The notes: generated from the sequence alone by a model not told the origin. Positions 1 through 11,700 are shown, counted from the first letter of the stretch. The stretch: 64,000 nucleotides of DNA from Nipponacmea schrenckii (GCA_030562195.1 CM060202.1:2728001-2792000); one strand, 5' to 3'. Program-made: numbers and translations.

Positions 1-1590
1 AGACTTTGTGGGCGTGGTTAAGCCCAGATTTTTTACATCACTGTGTGTATTTTTCTTTCAATCGAAAATAGGGTCTCGGAGGATCAGTCAATATGTGTTA
101 TTTTGATGTACATGTATATAGAATCCATAACCGATTGCCGAAAAAAAAAAAGAAAAAAAAAAAAGAAATTTACATGGAAGCTGATTTTTGAATTTTTAAT
201 TTGATTTTGTTGTTTTTTTTACGATTAAAAATTATAAAAACTGTGTATATTGTGACGTTGACCTTTACCTGTACAAATGTGAAACGTTCTATCCAATGAC
301 ATATTAAGCTTTATAGCAAAATGTAAACTTTCGGTTTATCGGCATTTAAAAATTTCAAATTTTTCCTATAAAACGGTCAATTCACAAATTTTGACATTTC
401 CAGTTGAAGTTTCCAACACAAGTCATTGGACTTTGTGGGCGTGGTTAAGCCCAGATATTTTTACATCACAAACCTTAATGATTGCCAGTCTATTAACAAG
501 CTCAAATGTCACGTGTTAAATCATGAATAAATCATCTCTCCAAATAAATGCAAAATCAATCTACATTCTATCCTTAAATGACAGCCAGGAGACCAACAAA
601 TTCTAAACAGCTCGAAAGCTGCAGAACTGTTAAAAACAGGTCTAGTTATTCTTTCCGATGGTGTATAACACTTGATATTTGATCAAAATTGCACGTTTAA
701 AATTTGCAAATTTTGTAATTTCTTCTATACTAACTGTGTATTTTTCTTTAAATCGAAATAGGGTCTCGGAGGTTAATTCAATTTGTGTTATTTTGATGTA
801 CATGTATATAGAATCTATACCGATTGCCGAAATATATATGGAAACCGCTTTTTGAATTGTTATTTTGATTTTAATTTTTTTACGATTAAAAATTAATCCA
901 GTTAGAATGATTCAAAGATATTATATACTTTAAATAAAAGGAATGATTGTTCATTTCTCGTTGTTGGCGATGTATGATATGGAATATTTGGAAGGAAATT
1001 ACAAACTTTAGAATTTTAAATGATATTCTCTTGAGCAAAAATAATGTACAGTTGAGTGGACTAGTGGTATAAGGGACGGAACTCTATAAAATACTCTCTT
1101 AAAGATGTAAAGCCGCGCTGTTAATTTGATGTCTCTATGTTATACCATGGAAACTTGCCACAAATTGCAGGATCTAATGTTCCTACTACACCTAAATTAA
1201 GATTGATAAATAAATAAATAAACAAATTAACAAGTATCAACGATCTGGAAAGTGAATGAAATCCGATATCAATTTGTAATCTCAAATAAAGTGTTATGTC
1301 CCACAAATTTGTTTTTTCGACGTTTTGTTTTACACACTAATTAAACAGATATAAATGTTACAAGAAGAGTTAAGAAGATTATGTAACAGGTCATAAAGTC
1401 AAATTGTGTTAATTTCTTATCGTTTGGTCAAGACACAAGTTTTGACATTTCCAGTTTAAGTATCGCAACCAATTAAAACAAGTCATTATACTGAGTAGGC
1501 GTGGTTACGTTCTATTTTAAATGACAGCCAGGAGATATAACAAATTCTAAATATCTCGGAAGCTGCACAACTGTTACAAACAGGTTTTAT
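1..1590. repeat. Diverged direct repeats, two copies of a ~0.7-1 kb unit
   Basis: Blocks in the first 640 bases recur in the same order further on. Examples are GGGTCTCGGAGG (near 71 and 762), the run ending ACCGATTGCCGAA (near 130 and 818), TTTTGACATTTCCAGTT (near 389 and 1440), GGCGTGGTTA (near 11, 430 and 1499) and AAATGACAGCCAGGAGA (near 576 and 1517). Offsets differ from block to block (about 690 to 1,040 bp), so the copies carry large indels. No reading frame of note is present. This is an uncharacterised dispersed repeat, and the second copy is cut at 1590 by the fold-back element. Confidence 0.6.
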
Positions 1591-2730
1591 TACGGTGGCT
1601 CGTTTAGGACACATTTTTGTCTTTTGATTTTTTATTTAAGTTTGCAGAATTTTTATTTTTGTCTGCGAATTTTTATCTAAGTTTGCAGAATTTCTATTTT
1701 TGTTCACCGATTTATTATTTTTGTCCGCGATTTTTTATTTAAGTTGACAGAATTATTATTTTTGTCCACCGATTTATTATTTTTGTCTGCGATTTTTTAT
1801 TTAAGTTTGCAGAATTATTATTTTTGTTCGCCGATTTATTATTTTTGTCCGCCGATTTATTGTTTTTGTCCATGATTTTTTATTTAAGATTGCAGAATTA
1901 TTATTTTTGTACGCAGTATTTTAAATAAAAAATCGCGAACAAAAATAATAAATCGGTGAACAAAAATAAAAATTCTGCAAACTTAAATAAAAAATCGCGA
2001 ACAAAAATAATAAATCGGTGAACAAAAATAATAAATCGGCGAACAAAAATAATAATTCTGTAAACTTAAATAAAAAATCGCGGACAAAAATAATAAATCG
2101 GCGAACAAAAATAATAATTCTGCAAACTTAAATAAAAAATCGCAGACAAAAATAATAAATCGGTGGACAAAAATAATAATTCCGTAAACTTAAAAAATCG
2201 CAGACAAAAATAATAATTCTGCGTACAAAAATAATAATTCTGCAAACTTAAATAAAAAATCATGGACAAAAACAATAAATCGGCGGACAAAAATAATAAA
2301 TCGGCGAACAAAAATAATAATTCTGCAAACTTAAATAAAAAATCGCAGACAAAAATAATAAATCGGTGGACAAAAAAATAATTATGTAAACTTAAATAAA
2401 AAATTCGCGGACAAAAATAATAAATCGGTGAACAAAAATAGAAATTCTGCAAACTTAAATAAAAATTCGCAGACAAAAATAATAATTCTGCGTACAAAAA
2501 TAATAATTCTGCAAACTAAAATAAAAAATCGCGAACAAAAATAATAAATCGGTGGACAAAAATAATAATTCTGTCAACTTAAATAAAAAATCGCGGACAA
2601 AAATAATAAATCGGTGAACAAAAATAGAAATTCTGCAAACTTAGATAAAAATTCGCAGACAAAAATAAAAATTCTGCAAACTTAAATAAAAAATCAAAAG
2701 ACAAAAATGTGTCCTAAACGAGCCACCGTA
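1591..2730. mobile_element. Fold-back DNA transposon with 6-bp target duplication
   Basis: The element begins TACGGTGGCTCGTTTAGGAC and ends with the exact inverse. The match continues inward for about 70 bp. It is flanked by a perfect direct repeat TTTTAT at 1585-1590 and 2731-2736. The left arm (1591-1920) is built from modules such as TTTATTTAAGTTTGCAGAATT and TTATTTTTGTCCGCGATTT. The right arm (1921-2730) carries the same modules in reverse and is longer, so the two can fold on each other. There is no transposase, so it is non-autonomous. The superfamily is not clear from the ends. The long open frame on the minus strand comes from the stop-poor modules and is not a gene. Confidence 0.85.
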
Positions 2731-2736
2731 TTTTAT

Positions 2737-2841
2737 TATATTATAATAGTTATTATTATGGAATTGGATATTATAAATGCAACGTTTCACCCATGCAATA
2801 GAAGGGACGCGCACTGCCTTGGTACCGTCTAACGGTTCTAG
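2737..2841 (+). mobile_element. 3' end of Helentron-like family A
   Basis: A 5-bp stem, ACCGT-CTA-ACGGT (2824-2836), is followed immediately by TCTAG and then T-rich DNA. GCGCACTGC at 2809-2817, just inside this end, is the inverse of GCAGTGCG, which starts the palindrome at 6481. A subterminal inverted copy of the 5' end, then a hairpin, then CTAG is the layout of Helitron/Helentron non-autonomous elements. Only the last ~100 bases are present, because the fold-back element lies directly upstream. The family assignment is inferred from structure alone. Confidence 0.5.
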
Positions 2842-2847
2842 TTTTTT

Positions 2848-3110
2848 ACGTATTTCGACTTTGGCGAAAACGTATTGTAATCGTTCGGATTATTTTATTA
2901 CGTATTTCGACTTTGGCGAAAACGTATTGTAATCGTTCGGATTATTACGTATTTCGACTTTGGCGAAAACGTATTGTAATCGTTCGGATTATTTTATTAC
3001 GTATTTCGACTTTGGCGAAAACGTATTGTAATCGTTCGGATTATTTTATTACGTATTTCGACTTTGGCGAAAACGTATTGTAATCGTTCGGATTATTTTA
3101 TTTTATTTTT
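2848..3110 (+). repeat. Five tandem ~52-bp copies of the family B 5' terminus
   Basis: Copies starting with ACGTATTTCGAC begin at 2848, 2900, 2947, 2999 and 3051 (spacing 52, 47, 52, 52). Each contains an imperfect hairpin between ACGTATTTCG and CGAAAACGT and ends TCGTTCGGATTATT. The same single unit precedes the family B copy at 24194, so it is the 5' end of that family, here amplified. Confidence 0.8.
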
Positions 3111-4196
3111 TTTTTTTTTTTTTGTAATTCTTGGATGAGTTTGCAGACAAACTGGTAAAAGGTGCAGAAATTCTAAATCTACAGTTGATCTTAGAATGAT
3201 TTCAATTATCAAATAAAACAAAACCGGAAGTTCTATCTCTGACAGGAAGTGAGAACCGGAAGTTCAGGTTTTTTTGCTTTAGCAAGTTTATTTTCAGTTC
3301 GATTTTGACCGGATTTTCAGATTTGAAAACTTCAATGTATTTGTCAACTAACAATTATAGGTTTTATGCAATTAGGTTAAATATTTTACCCACGATTTGC
3401 AATTCAATATTCAAGGGTCATCGGCAAAAATTTCAGACCGTGATTTCTCCTTTAATATAATTGGTAAAATTTTGAAACTTTACCAGTTGATAGGCGATAT
3501 GTTTATAATTTTTGAAAAAATGTGAAAGAAAAATTCCACTTCCGGTTTAGCCTCAAATGACGTAATTACGTAACTTCCGGTTTATAACTGCTAGGTGAAA
3601 AGTGAAAACTGTTTTATAAATAACTTGTCAATAGTAATTGATTTGACCTAAATAATTAGGTCAAGCTGCCATATCGGCCGCCATTTTGAATTTTCGTTAC
3701 AATTCTTAAATCCGAAATTCAGACACTACTGATAGACCGATTTTGATGAAATTTAGCACATAGATACAATGGATCATTATCTAGCTTTTCTTGGAGACCG
3801 ATTTTCAAATTTCGTATTTTCTTTCGAATTATTTAAATTTCGATTTTTTCAAAATTAGGTCACTTTAACGGGTACGGAAGGTGTGACCCACTTAATCTAT
3901 GACCTTGAAAATGAGGTCAAATAATATTCAATATATTGTCTACGAGTAGATATTTTTTAATTTGGCTTACTTAAAAAATTCATAGAGATAAGTGTACTTA
4001 AATACAGCAAAAATTGATAATTTTCATATTTTCGCCATTATTAACCGTTACGGAAGGTGTGACCTAATTATTTTATGACTTTGAAAACTAGGTAAAATGA
4101 TATTCAATATATTGTCTAGAAGTAGGTCATTTCAAATTTAGCCTACAAAATATTTTAAGGCTCTCGAAATACGTTCATAATTGTAAGCAATTCTAG
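3111..4196 (+). mobile_element. Helentron-like family B, array unit 1
   Basis: The body begins at the T-tract before GTAATTCTTGGATGAG (3124) and ends at hairpin AATTG-TAAG-CAATT followed directly by CTAG (4193-4196). Just inside the 3' end, TCGAAATACGT is the exact inverse of ACGTATTTCGA at the 5' end. No coding capacity was seen. The short minus-strand open frames that recur in every unit (start MLVDKYIEVFK) are not supported by any domain. This is the first of three head-to-tail units with an exact 1,088-bp period. Confidence 0.7.
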
Positions 4197-5285
4197 TTGT
4201 TTTTTTTTTGTGTAATTCTTGGATGAGTTTGCAGACAAACTGGTAAAAGATGCAGAAATTCTAAATCTACAGTTGATCTTAGAATGATTTCTATTATCAA
4301 ATAAAGCAAAACCGGAAGTTCTATCTCTGACAGGAAGTGAGAACCGAAAGTTCAGGTTTTTTTGCTTTAGCAAGTTTATTTTCAGTTCGATTTTGACCGG
4401 ATTTTCACATTTGAAAACTTCAATGTATTTGTCAACTAACAATTATAGGTTTTATGCAATTAGGTTAAAAATTGTACCCACGATTTGCAATTCAATATTC
4501 AAGGGTCATCGGCAAAAATTTCAGACCGTGATTTCTCCTTTAATATAAATGGTAAAATTTTGAAACTTTACCAGTTGATAGGCGATATGTTTATAATTTT
4601 TGAAAAAATGTGAAAATAAAAATTCCACTTCCGGTTTAGCCTCAAATGACGTAATTACGTAACTTCCGGTCTATAACTGCTAGGTGAAAAGTGAAAACTG
4701 TTTTATAAATAACTTGTCAATAGTAATTGATTTGACCTAAATAATTAGGTCAAGGTGCCATATCGGCCGCCATTTTGAATTTTCGTTACAATTCTTAAAT
4801 CCGAAATTCAGACACTACTGATAGACCGATTTTGATGAAATTTAGCACATAGATACAATGGATCATTATCTACCTTTTCTTGGAGACCGATTTTCAAATT
4901 TCGTATTTTCTTTCGAATTATTTAAATTTCGATTTTTTCAAAATTAGGTCACTTTAACGGGTACAGAAGGTGTGACCCACTTAATCTATGACCTTGAAAA
5001 TTAGGTCAAATAATATTCAATATATTGTCTACGAGTAGATATTTTTTAATTTGGCTTACTTAAAAAATTCATAGAGATAAGTGTACTTAAATACAGCAAA
5101 AATTGATAATTTTCATATTTTCGCCATCATTAACCGTTACGGAAGGTGTGACCTAATTATTTTATGACTTTGAAAACTAGGTCAAATGATATTCAATATA
5201 TTGTCTAGATATAGGTAATTGCAAATTTAGCCTACATAATATTTTAAGGCTCTCGAAATACGTTCATAATTGTAAGCAATTCTAG
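4197..5285 (+). mobile_element. Helentron-like family B, array unit 2
   Basis: A head-to-tail repeat of the preceding unit. GTAATTC starts at 4212, 1,088 bp after the first, and CTAG falls at 5282-5285. It differs from its neighbours by scattered substitutions only. The 52-bp 5' terminal hairpin is absent at this junction: the CTAG of unit 1 runs straight into TTGTTTTTT and the body. Confidence 0.7.
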
Positions 5286-6373
5286 TTTGTTTTTTTTTTG
5301 TAATTCTTGGATGAGTTTGCAGACAAACTGGTAAAAGGTGCAGAAATTCTAAATCTACAGTTGATCTTAGAATGATTTCTATTATCAAATAAAACAAAAC
5401 CGGAAGTTCTATCTCTGACAGGAAGTGAGAACCGGAAGTTCAGGTTTTTTTGCTTTAGCAAGTTTATTTTCAGTTCGATTTTGACCGGATTTTCAGATTT
5501 GAAAACTTCAATGTATTTGTCAACTAACAATTATAGGTTTTATGCAATTAGGTTAAATATTTTACCCACGATTTGCAATTCAATATTCAAGGGTCATCGG
5601 CAAAAATTTCAGACCGTGATTTCTCCTTTAATATAAATGGTAAAATTTTGAAACTTTACCAGTTGATAGGCGATATGTTTATAATTTTTGAAAAAAATGT
5701 GAAAAAAAAATTCCACTTCCGGTTTAGCCTCAAATGACGTAATTACGTAACTTCCGGTCTATAACTGCTAGGTGAAAAGTGAAAACTGTTTTATAAATAA
5801 CTTGTCAATAGTAATTGATTTGACCTAAATAGTTAGGTCAAGCTGCCATATCGGCCGCCATTTTGAATTTTCGTTACAATTCTTAAATCCGAAATTCAGA
5901 CACTACTGATAGACCGATTTTGATGAAATTTAGCACATAGATACAATGGAACATTATCTACCTTTTCTTGGAGACCGATTTTCAAATTTCGTATTTTCTT
6001 TCGAATTATTTAAATTTCGATTTTTTCAAAATTAGGTCACTTTAACGGGTACGGAAGGTGTGACCCACCTAATCTATGACCTTGAAAATTAGGTCAAATA
6101 ATATTCAATATATTGTCTACGAGTAGATATTTTTTAATTTGGCTTACTTAAAAAATTCATAGAGATAAGTGTACTTAAATACAGCAAAAATTGATAATTT
6201 TCATATTTTAGCCATCATTAACCGTTACGGAAGGTGTGACCTAATTATTTTATGACTTTGAAAACTAGGTCAAATGATATTCAATATATTGTCTAGATGT
6301 AGGTAATTGCAACTTTAGCCTATATAATATTTTAAGGCTCTCGAAATACGTTCATAATTGTAAGCAATTCTAG
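5286..6373 (+). mobile_element. Helentron-like family B, array unit 3
   Basis: Third unit: GTAATTC starts at 5300 (again 1,088 bp on) and CTAG is at 6370-6373. As in unit 2, the 52-bp 5' terminus is missing on the left. Immediately to the right the 5' terminus reappears, giving a true 3'-end/5'-end junction (CTAG, TT, ACGTATTTCGAC). Confidence 0.7.
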
Positions 6374-6375
6374 TT

Positions 6376-6480
6376 ACGTATTTCGACTTTGGTCGAAAAC
6401 GTATTGTAATCGTTCGGATTATTACGTATTTCGACTTTGTCGAAAACGTATTGTAATCGTTCGGATTATTTTATTTTATT
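6376..6480 (+). repeat. Two more family B 5' termini closing the array
   Basis: Two ~50-bp copies beginning ACGTATTTCGAC (6376 and 6424). In both, the hairpin is closer to perfect than upstream (CGAC / GTCG arms). They are not followed by a family B body; the family A palindrome starts at 6481. Confidence 0.7.
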
Positions 6481-6949
6481 GCAGTGCGTTCTTCGAACGC
6501 ACTGCTTTGTTTTCGAAATGACTATTTTTTTTTTTTTTTTTGTCTCTTTCTGGTCACGCTCCCCAGCCATAACTGCAAATGTCTTACACAATCTAGCGTG
6601 ATATTGTAACGTAATCTTGTGCTCGTTGTTGTTTAAATGTAAAATGACGCATTTTTGTTCTACCGGAAATGACGTAGAACGTCACAAATTTTATTTTTGT
6701 TTACTAACTCACGGCTCGTTATTTTATCCAATCTGGTTCGGACTTTTTTTATTTACTACTTATAACTTAGATTTACATAATAGCAGTTTAAAAATTAGGA
6801 AATTTTTACTTTTGTTGCTGACTTTTGAATTTTAAAATTTAACACTTTTTCTAACTTTTGCAATTTTGATTAGATCGAAATCAAAATTTGCAGTTAGATA
6901 AACATTTTTCTTGTCAAGAAAAATCTGTTTTCAAAATGTCGACATCACT
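6481..6949 (+). mobile_element. 5' end of Helentron-like family A, cut by the gap
   Basis: Starts with an 11-bp perfect stem, GCAGTGCGTTC-TTC-GAACGCACTGC, directly after TTTTATT. Its outer 8 bases are the inverse of the subterminal motif at 2809-2817. The body runs into the assembly gap, so length and coding content are unknown. The 72-codon open frame inside (6617-6835) shows no recognisable domain. Confidence 0.45.
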
Positions 6950-7449
6950 NNNNNNNNNNNNNNNNNNNNNNNNNNNNNNNNNNNNNNNNNNNNNNNNNNN
7001 NNNNNNNNNNNNNNNNNNNNNNNNNNNNNNNNNNNNNNNNNNNNNNNNNNNNNNNNNNNNNNNNNNNNNNNNNNNNNNNNNNNNNNNNNNNNNNNNNNNN
7101 NNNNNNNNNNNNNNNNNNNNNNNNNNNNNNNNNNNNNNNNNNNNNNNNNNNNNNNNNNNNNNNNNNNNNNNNNNNNNNNNNNNNNNNNNNNNNNNNNNNN
7201 NNNNNNNNNNNNNNNNNNNNNNNNNNNNNNNNNNNNNNNNNNNNNNNNNNNNNNNNNNNNNNNNNNNNNNNNNNNNNNNNNNNNNNNNNNNNNNNNNNNN
7301 NNNNNNNNNNNNNNNNNNNNNNNNNNNNNNNNNNNNNNNNNNNNNNNNNNNNNNNNNNNNNNNNNNNNNNNNNNNNNNNNNNNNNNNNNNNNNNNNNNNN
7401 NNNNNNNNNNNNNNNNNNNNNNNNNNNNNNNNNNNNNNNNNNNNNNNNN
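6950..7449. other. Assembly gap, 500 N
   Basis: Exactly 500 N, the usual placeholder for a gap of unknown size. Reading frames drawn across it are meaningless. Confidence 0.99.
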
Positions 7450-7823
7450 ATCGAAATCCCTCATAAATCCGATAAATCCCCAAAATAAAGTAGTTAATCA
7501 TAAAACGCTTGAGCCATCCATCAAGCGATTTTCAAATCGTGTAAATATAAAGGGAAGTAACTCTAACATGGGGGTTTTCACGCGTCCTTGACCCCTACTG
7601 TTGAATTCCACAATGATGTTTTAGCGTTGATTTACCAGACGCTTTTATTCTCAAACTGAATGGAATTGTCGCTGGCTCACTTTTTTTTTAAATTCCGAAT
7701 TTATTTTTATTGTGGCTTTTTAAAATTTGGTAAAGTGTAGGATGCATACTTATTTAACTAATAGTCAATATGAAACACAAATATAAGCCGTAGGACGAGT
7801 GTATTCTAACGCCTAATATCCCT
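7450..7823 (-). mobile_element. TTAA-type MITE, copy 1 (one end lost in the gap)
   Basis: This is the reverse complement of the complete copy at 14721-15188, sharing for example AGGGAAGTAACTCTAACATG and CAGACGCTTTTATTCTCAAA. It ends CGCCTAATATCCCT followed by TTAA (7824-7827). The other end lies in the gap. It contains no transposase. Confidence 0.75.
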
Positions 7824-7827
7824 TTAA

Positions 7828-8420
7828 GTAAGTTTACATATCGTCTATACAAGCCATATAGCCCCTACTTCAGAATACTACCGCTGCCGGAAATAAGGAT
7901 CCAAAAAATTAGATTTTTTCATGATGTAACCCACAGACACTGACAATGACTCACAACACTCGAGAGTTACCACACTGTCCAGTACAGGGCCTTTAAGTAA
8001 GCCTACATATCGTCTATATAAGCCATATAGCCCCTACTTCAGTATACTACCGCTACCGGAAATGATGATCCAAATTTTTTTATTTTTTTATGATGTAACC
8101 TACAGACACTGACGATGACTCACATGGCTCTAGAGTCACCTCACTGTCCCACACTGATCAGTACAGGGCTTTTAAGTAAGCCTACATATCGTCTATATAA
8201 GCCATATAGCCCCTAATTCAGTATACTACCGCTACCGGAAATGATGATCAAAAAAACTTAATTTTCTCATGATGTGACCCACAGATACTGACGATGACTC
8301 ACATGGTTCGAGAGTCACCTCATTGACCCACACTGTCCAGTAGCGGGCCTTTAAGTAAGCCTACATATCGTCTATATAGGCCATATAGCCGCTACGACAG
8401 TATACTACCGCTACCGGAAA
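7828..8420 (+). repeat. ~179-bp satellite, about 3.3 units, first orientation
   Basis: Units begin GTAAGCCTACATATCGTC and carry CTACCGCTACCGGAAAT and GTGACTCACA-type motifs. The starts are about 178-180 bp apart (near 7827, 7996, 8175, 8354). The block stops at CCGGAAATACTGGG, where the same sequence resumes in inverse orientation. Confidence 0.9.
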
Positions 8421-11400
8421 TACTGGGCAGTGTGGGTCAGTGAGGTGACTCTCGAGCCTTGTGAGTTAGTGTCAGTGTCTGTGGGTCACATCATAAAAAA
8501 ATAAAAAAATTTGGATCATTATTTCCGGTAGCGGTAGTATACTGAAGTAGGGGCTATATGGCTTATATAGACGATATGTAGGCTTACTTAAGGGCTCTGT
8601 ACTGGACAGTGTGGGACAGTGTGGTAACTCTCGAGTGTTGTGAGTCATTGTCAGTGTCTGTGGGTTACATCATGAAAAAATCTAATTTTTGGATCATCAT
8701 TTCCGGTAGCGGTAGTATACTGAAGTAGGGGCTACATGGCTTGTATAGACGATATGTAAGCTCACTTAAAGGCCCTGTACTGGACAGTGAGGTGACTCTC
8801 GAGCCTTGTGAGTTAGTGTCAGTGTCTGTGGGTCACATCATAAAAAAATCAAAAAATTTTGATCATCATTTCCGGTAGCGGTAGTATACTGAAGTAGGGG
8901 CTATATGGCGTATATAGACAATATGTAGGCTTACTTAAAGGCCCTGTACTGGACAGTGTGGGTCAGTGAGGTGACTCTCGAGTCATGTGAGTCATTGTCA
9001 TTGTCTGTGGGTCACATCATACAAAAATCTAATTTGTTGGATCTTTATTTCCGGTAGCGGTTGTATACTGAAGTAGGGGCTATGTGGCTGGTATAGTTGA
9101 TATGTAAGCTTACTTAAAGGCCCTGTACTGGACAGTGTGGTACAGTGTGGTAACTCTCGAGTGTTGTGAGTTAGGGTCAGTGACTGTGGGTCACATCATA
9201 AAAAAATCAAAACTTTTTGATCATTATTTCCGGTAGCGGTAGTATACTGAAGTAGGGGCTATATGGCGTATATAGACGATATCTAGGCTTACTTAAGAGC
9301 CCTGTACTGGACAGTGTGGGTCAGTGAGGTGACTCTCGAGCCATGTGAGTCATTGTCAGTGTCGGTGGGTCACATCATAAAAAAAAATCTAATTTTTTGG
9401 ATCCTTATTTCCGGTAGCGGTAGTATACTGAATTAGGGGCTATATGGCCTATAGAGACGATATGTAGGCTTACTTAAAGGCCCTGTACTGGACAGTGTGG
9501 GTCAGTGAGGTGACTCTCGAGCCATGTCAGTCATCGTCAGTATCTGTGGGTCACATAATGAGAAAATTAAGGTTTTTTGATCATCATTTCCGGTAGCGGT
9601 AGTATACTGAAGTAGGGGCTATATGGCTTATATAGACGATATGTAGGCTTACTTAAAGGCCCTGTACTGATCAGTGTGGGACAGTGAGGTGACTCTAGAG
9701 CCATGTGAGTCATCGTCAGCGTCTGTGGGTCACATCATAAAAAAATAAAAAATTTTGGATCATCATTTCCGGTAGCGGTAGTATACTGAAGTAGGGGCTA
9801 TATGGCTTATATAGACGATATGTAGACTTACTTAAAGGCCCTGTACTGGACAGTTTGGTACAATGTGGTAACTCTCGAGTGTTGTGAGTTAGGGTCAGTG
9901 TCTGTGGGTCACATCATAAAAAAATCAAAAAATTTTGATCATTATTTCCGGTAGCGGTAGTATACTGAAGTAGGGGCTATATGGCCTCTTTAGACGATAT
10001 GTAGTCCCACTTAAAGGCCCTGTACTGGACAATGTGGGTCAGTGAGGTGACTCTCGAGCCATGTGAGTCATTTTCAGTGTCCGTGGGTCACATCATAAAA
10101 AAATCAAATTTTTTGGATCCTTATTTCCGGTAGCGGTAGTATACTGAAGTAGGGGCTATATGGCGTATATAGACAATATGTAGGCTTACTTAAAGGCCCT
10201 GTACTGGACAGTGTGGGTCAGTGAGGTGACTCTCGAGCCATGTGAGTCATTGTCAGTGTCTATGGGTCACATCATAAAAACAATCTAATTTTTTGGATCC
10301 TTATTTCCGGTAGCGGTAGTATACTGAATTAGGGGCTATATGGCCTATATAGACGATATGTAGGCTTACTTAAAGGCCCTGTACTGGACAGTGTGGGTCA
10401 GTGAGGTGACTCTCGAGCCACGTGAGTCATCGTCAGTATGTGTGGGTCACATCATGAGAAAATTAAGCTTTTTTGGTCATCATTTCCTGTAGCGGTAGTA
10501 TACTGAAGTAGGGGCTATATGGCTTATGTAGACGATATGTAGGCTTACTTAAAGGCCCTGTACTGATCAGTGTGGGACAGTGAGGTGACTCTAGAGCCAT
10601 GTGAGTCATCGTCAGCGTCTGTGGGTCACATCATAAAAAAATAAAAAATTTTGGATCATCATTTCCGGTAGCGGTAGTATACTGAAGTAGGGGCTATATG
10701 GCTTATATAGACGATATGTAGACTTACTTAAAGGCCCTGTACTGGACAGTGTGGTACAGTGTGGTAACTCTCGAGTATTGTGAGTTAGGGTCAGTGTCTG
10801 TGGGTCACATCATAAAAAATTAAAAAATTTTTGATCATCATTTCCGGTAGCGGTAGTATACTGAAGTAGGGGCTATATGGCCTCTTTAGACGATATGTAG
10901 GCTTACTTAAAGGCCCTGTACTGGACAGTGTGGGTCAGTGAGGTGACTCTCGAGCCATGTGAGTCATCGTCAGTATCTGTGGGTCACATCATGAGAAAAT
11001 TAAGTTTTTTTGATCATCATTTCCGGTAGCGGTAGTATACTGAAGTAGGGGCTATATGGCTTATGTAGACGATATGTAGGCTTACTTAAAGGCCCTGTAC
11101 TGATCATTGTGGGACAGTGAGGTGACTCTAGAGCCATGTGAGTCATCGTCAGTATCTGTGGGTCACATCATGAGAAAATTAAGTTTTTTGGATCATCATT
11201 TCCGGTAGCGGTAGTATACTGAAGTAGGGGCTATATGGCTTATATAGACGATATGTAGACTTACTTAAAGGCCCTGTACTGGACAGTGTGGTACAGTGTG
11301 GTAACTCTCGAGTATTGTGAGTTAGGGTCAGTGTCTGTGGGTCACATCATAAAAAAATCAAAAATTTTTGATCATCATTTCCGGTAGCGGTAGTATACTG

Positions 11401-11700
11401 AAGTAGGGGTTATATGGCCTCTTTAGACGATATGTAGGCTTACTTAAAGGCCCTGTACTGGACAGTGTGGATCAGTGAGGTGACTCTCGAGCCATGTGAG
11501 TCATTTTCAGTGTCCGTGGGTCACATCATACAAAAATCTAATTTTTTGGATCCTTATTTCCGGTAGCGGTAGTATACTGAAGTAGAGACTATATGGCTAA
11601 TGTAGACGATATTTAAGCTTACTTAAAGGCCCGCTACTGGACAGTGTGGGTCAGTAAGGTGACTCACGAGCCATGTGAGTTATTGTCATCGTGATTACTC
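8421..11700 (-). repeat. ~179-bp satellite, about 18 units, inverted orientation
   Basis: GGTAGCGGTAGTATACTGAA recurs roughly every 179 bp from about 8527 to about 11564, always on the strand opposite to the 7828-8420 block. Unit variants recur in a fixed order. The variants are 'GTAACTCTCGAGTGTTGTGAG', 'CTGATCAGTGTGGGACAGTG', 'CATGAGAAAATTAAG' and 'CTAATTTTTTGGATCC', which points to a higher-order repeat. The last unit decays after 11690. There is no coding content. This is a bona fide satellite array by structure; its chromosomal role is unknown. Confidence 0.93.

Noticed and set aside
2066..2497. 143-codon minus-strand frame rich in Phe, Leu and Tyr
   Set aside because: It follows the modules of the fold-back element and has no independent coding signal.
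4155..5530. Recurrent 80-95-codon minus-strand frames starting MLVDK in family B units (also at 24241)
   Set aside because: They recur because the DNA repeats. Lengths differ through ordinary substitutions and no domain is visible. Conservation here equals that of the surrounding non-coding sequence as far as I can judge by eye.
6888..7591. Long frames across 6950-7449
   Set aside because: They consist of N; the same applies to frames over 43572-44071.
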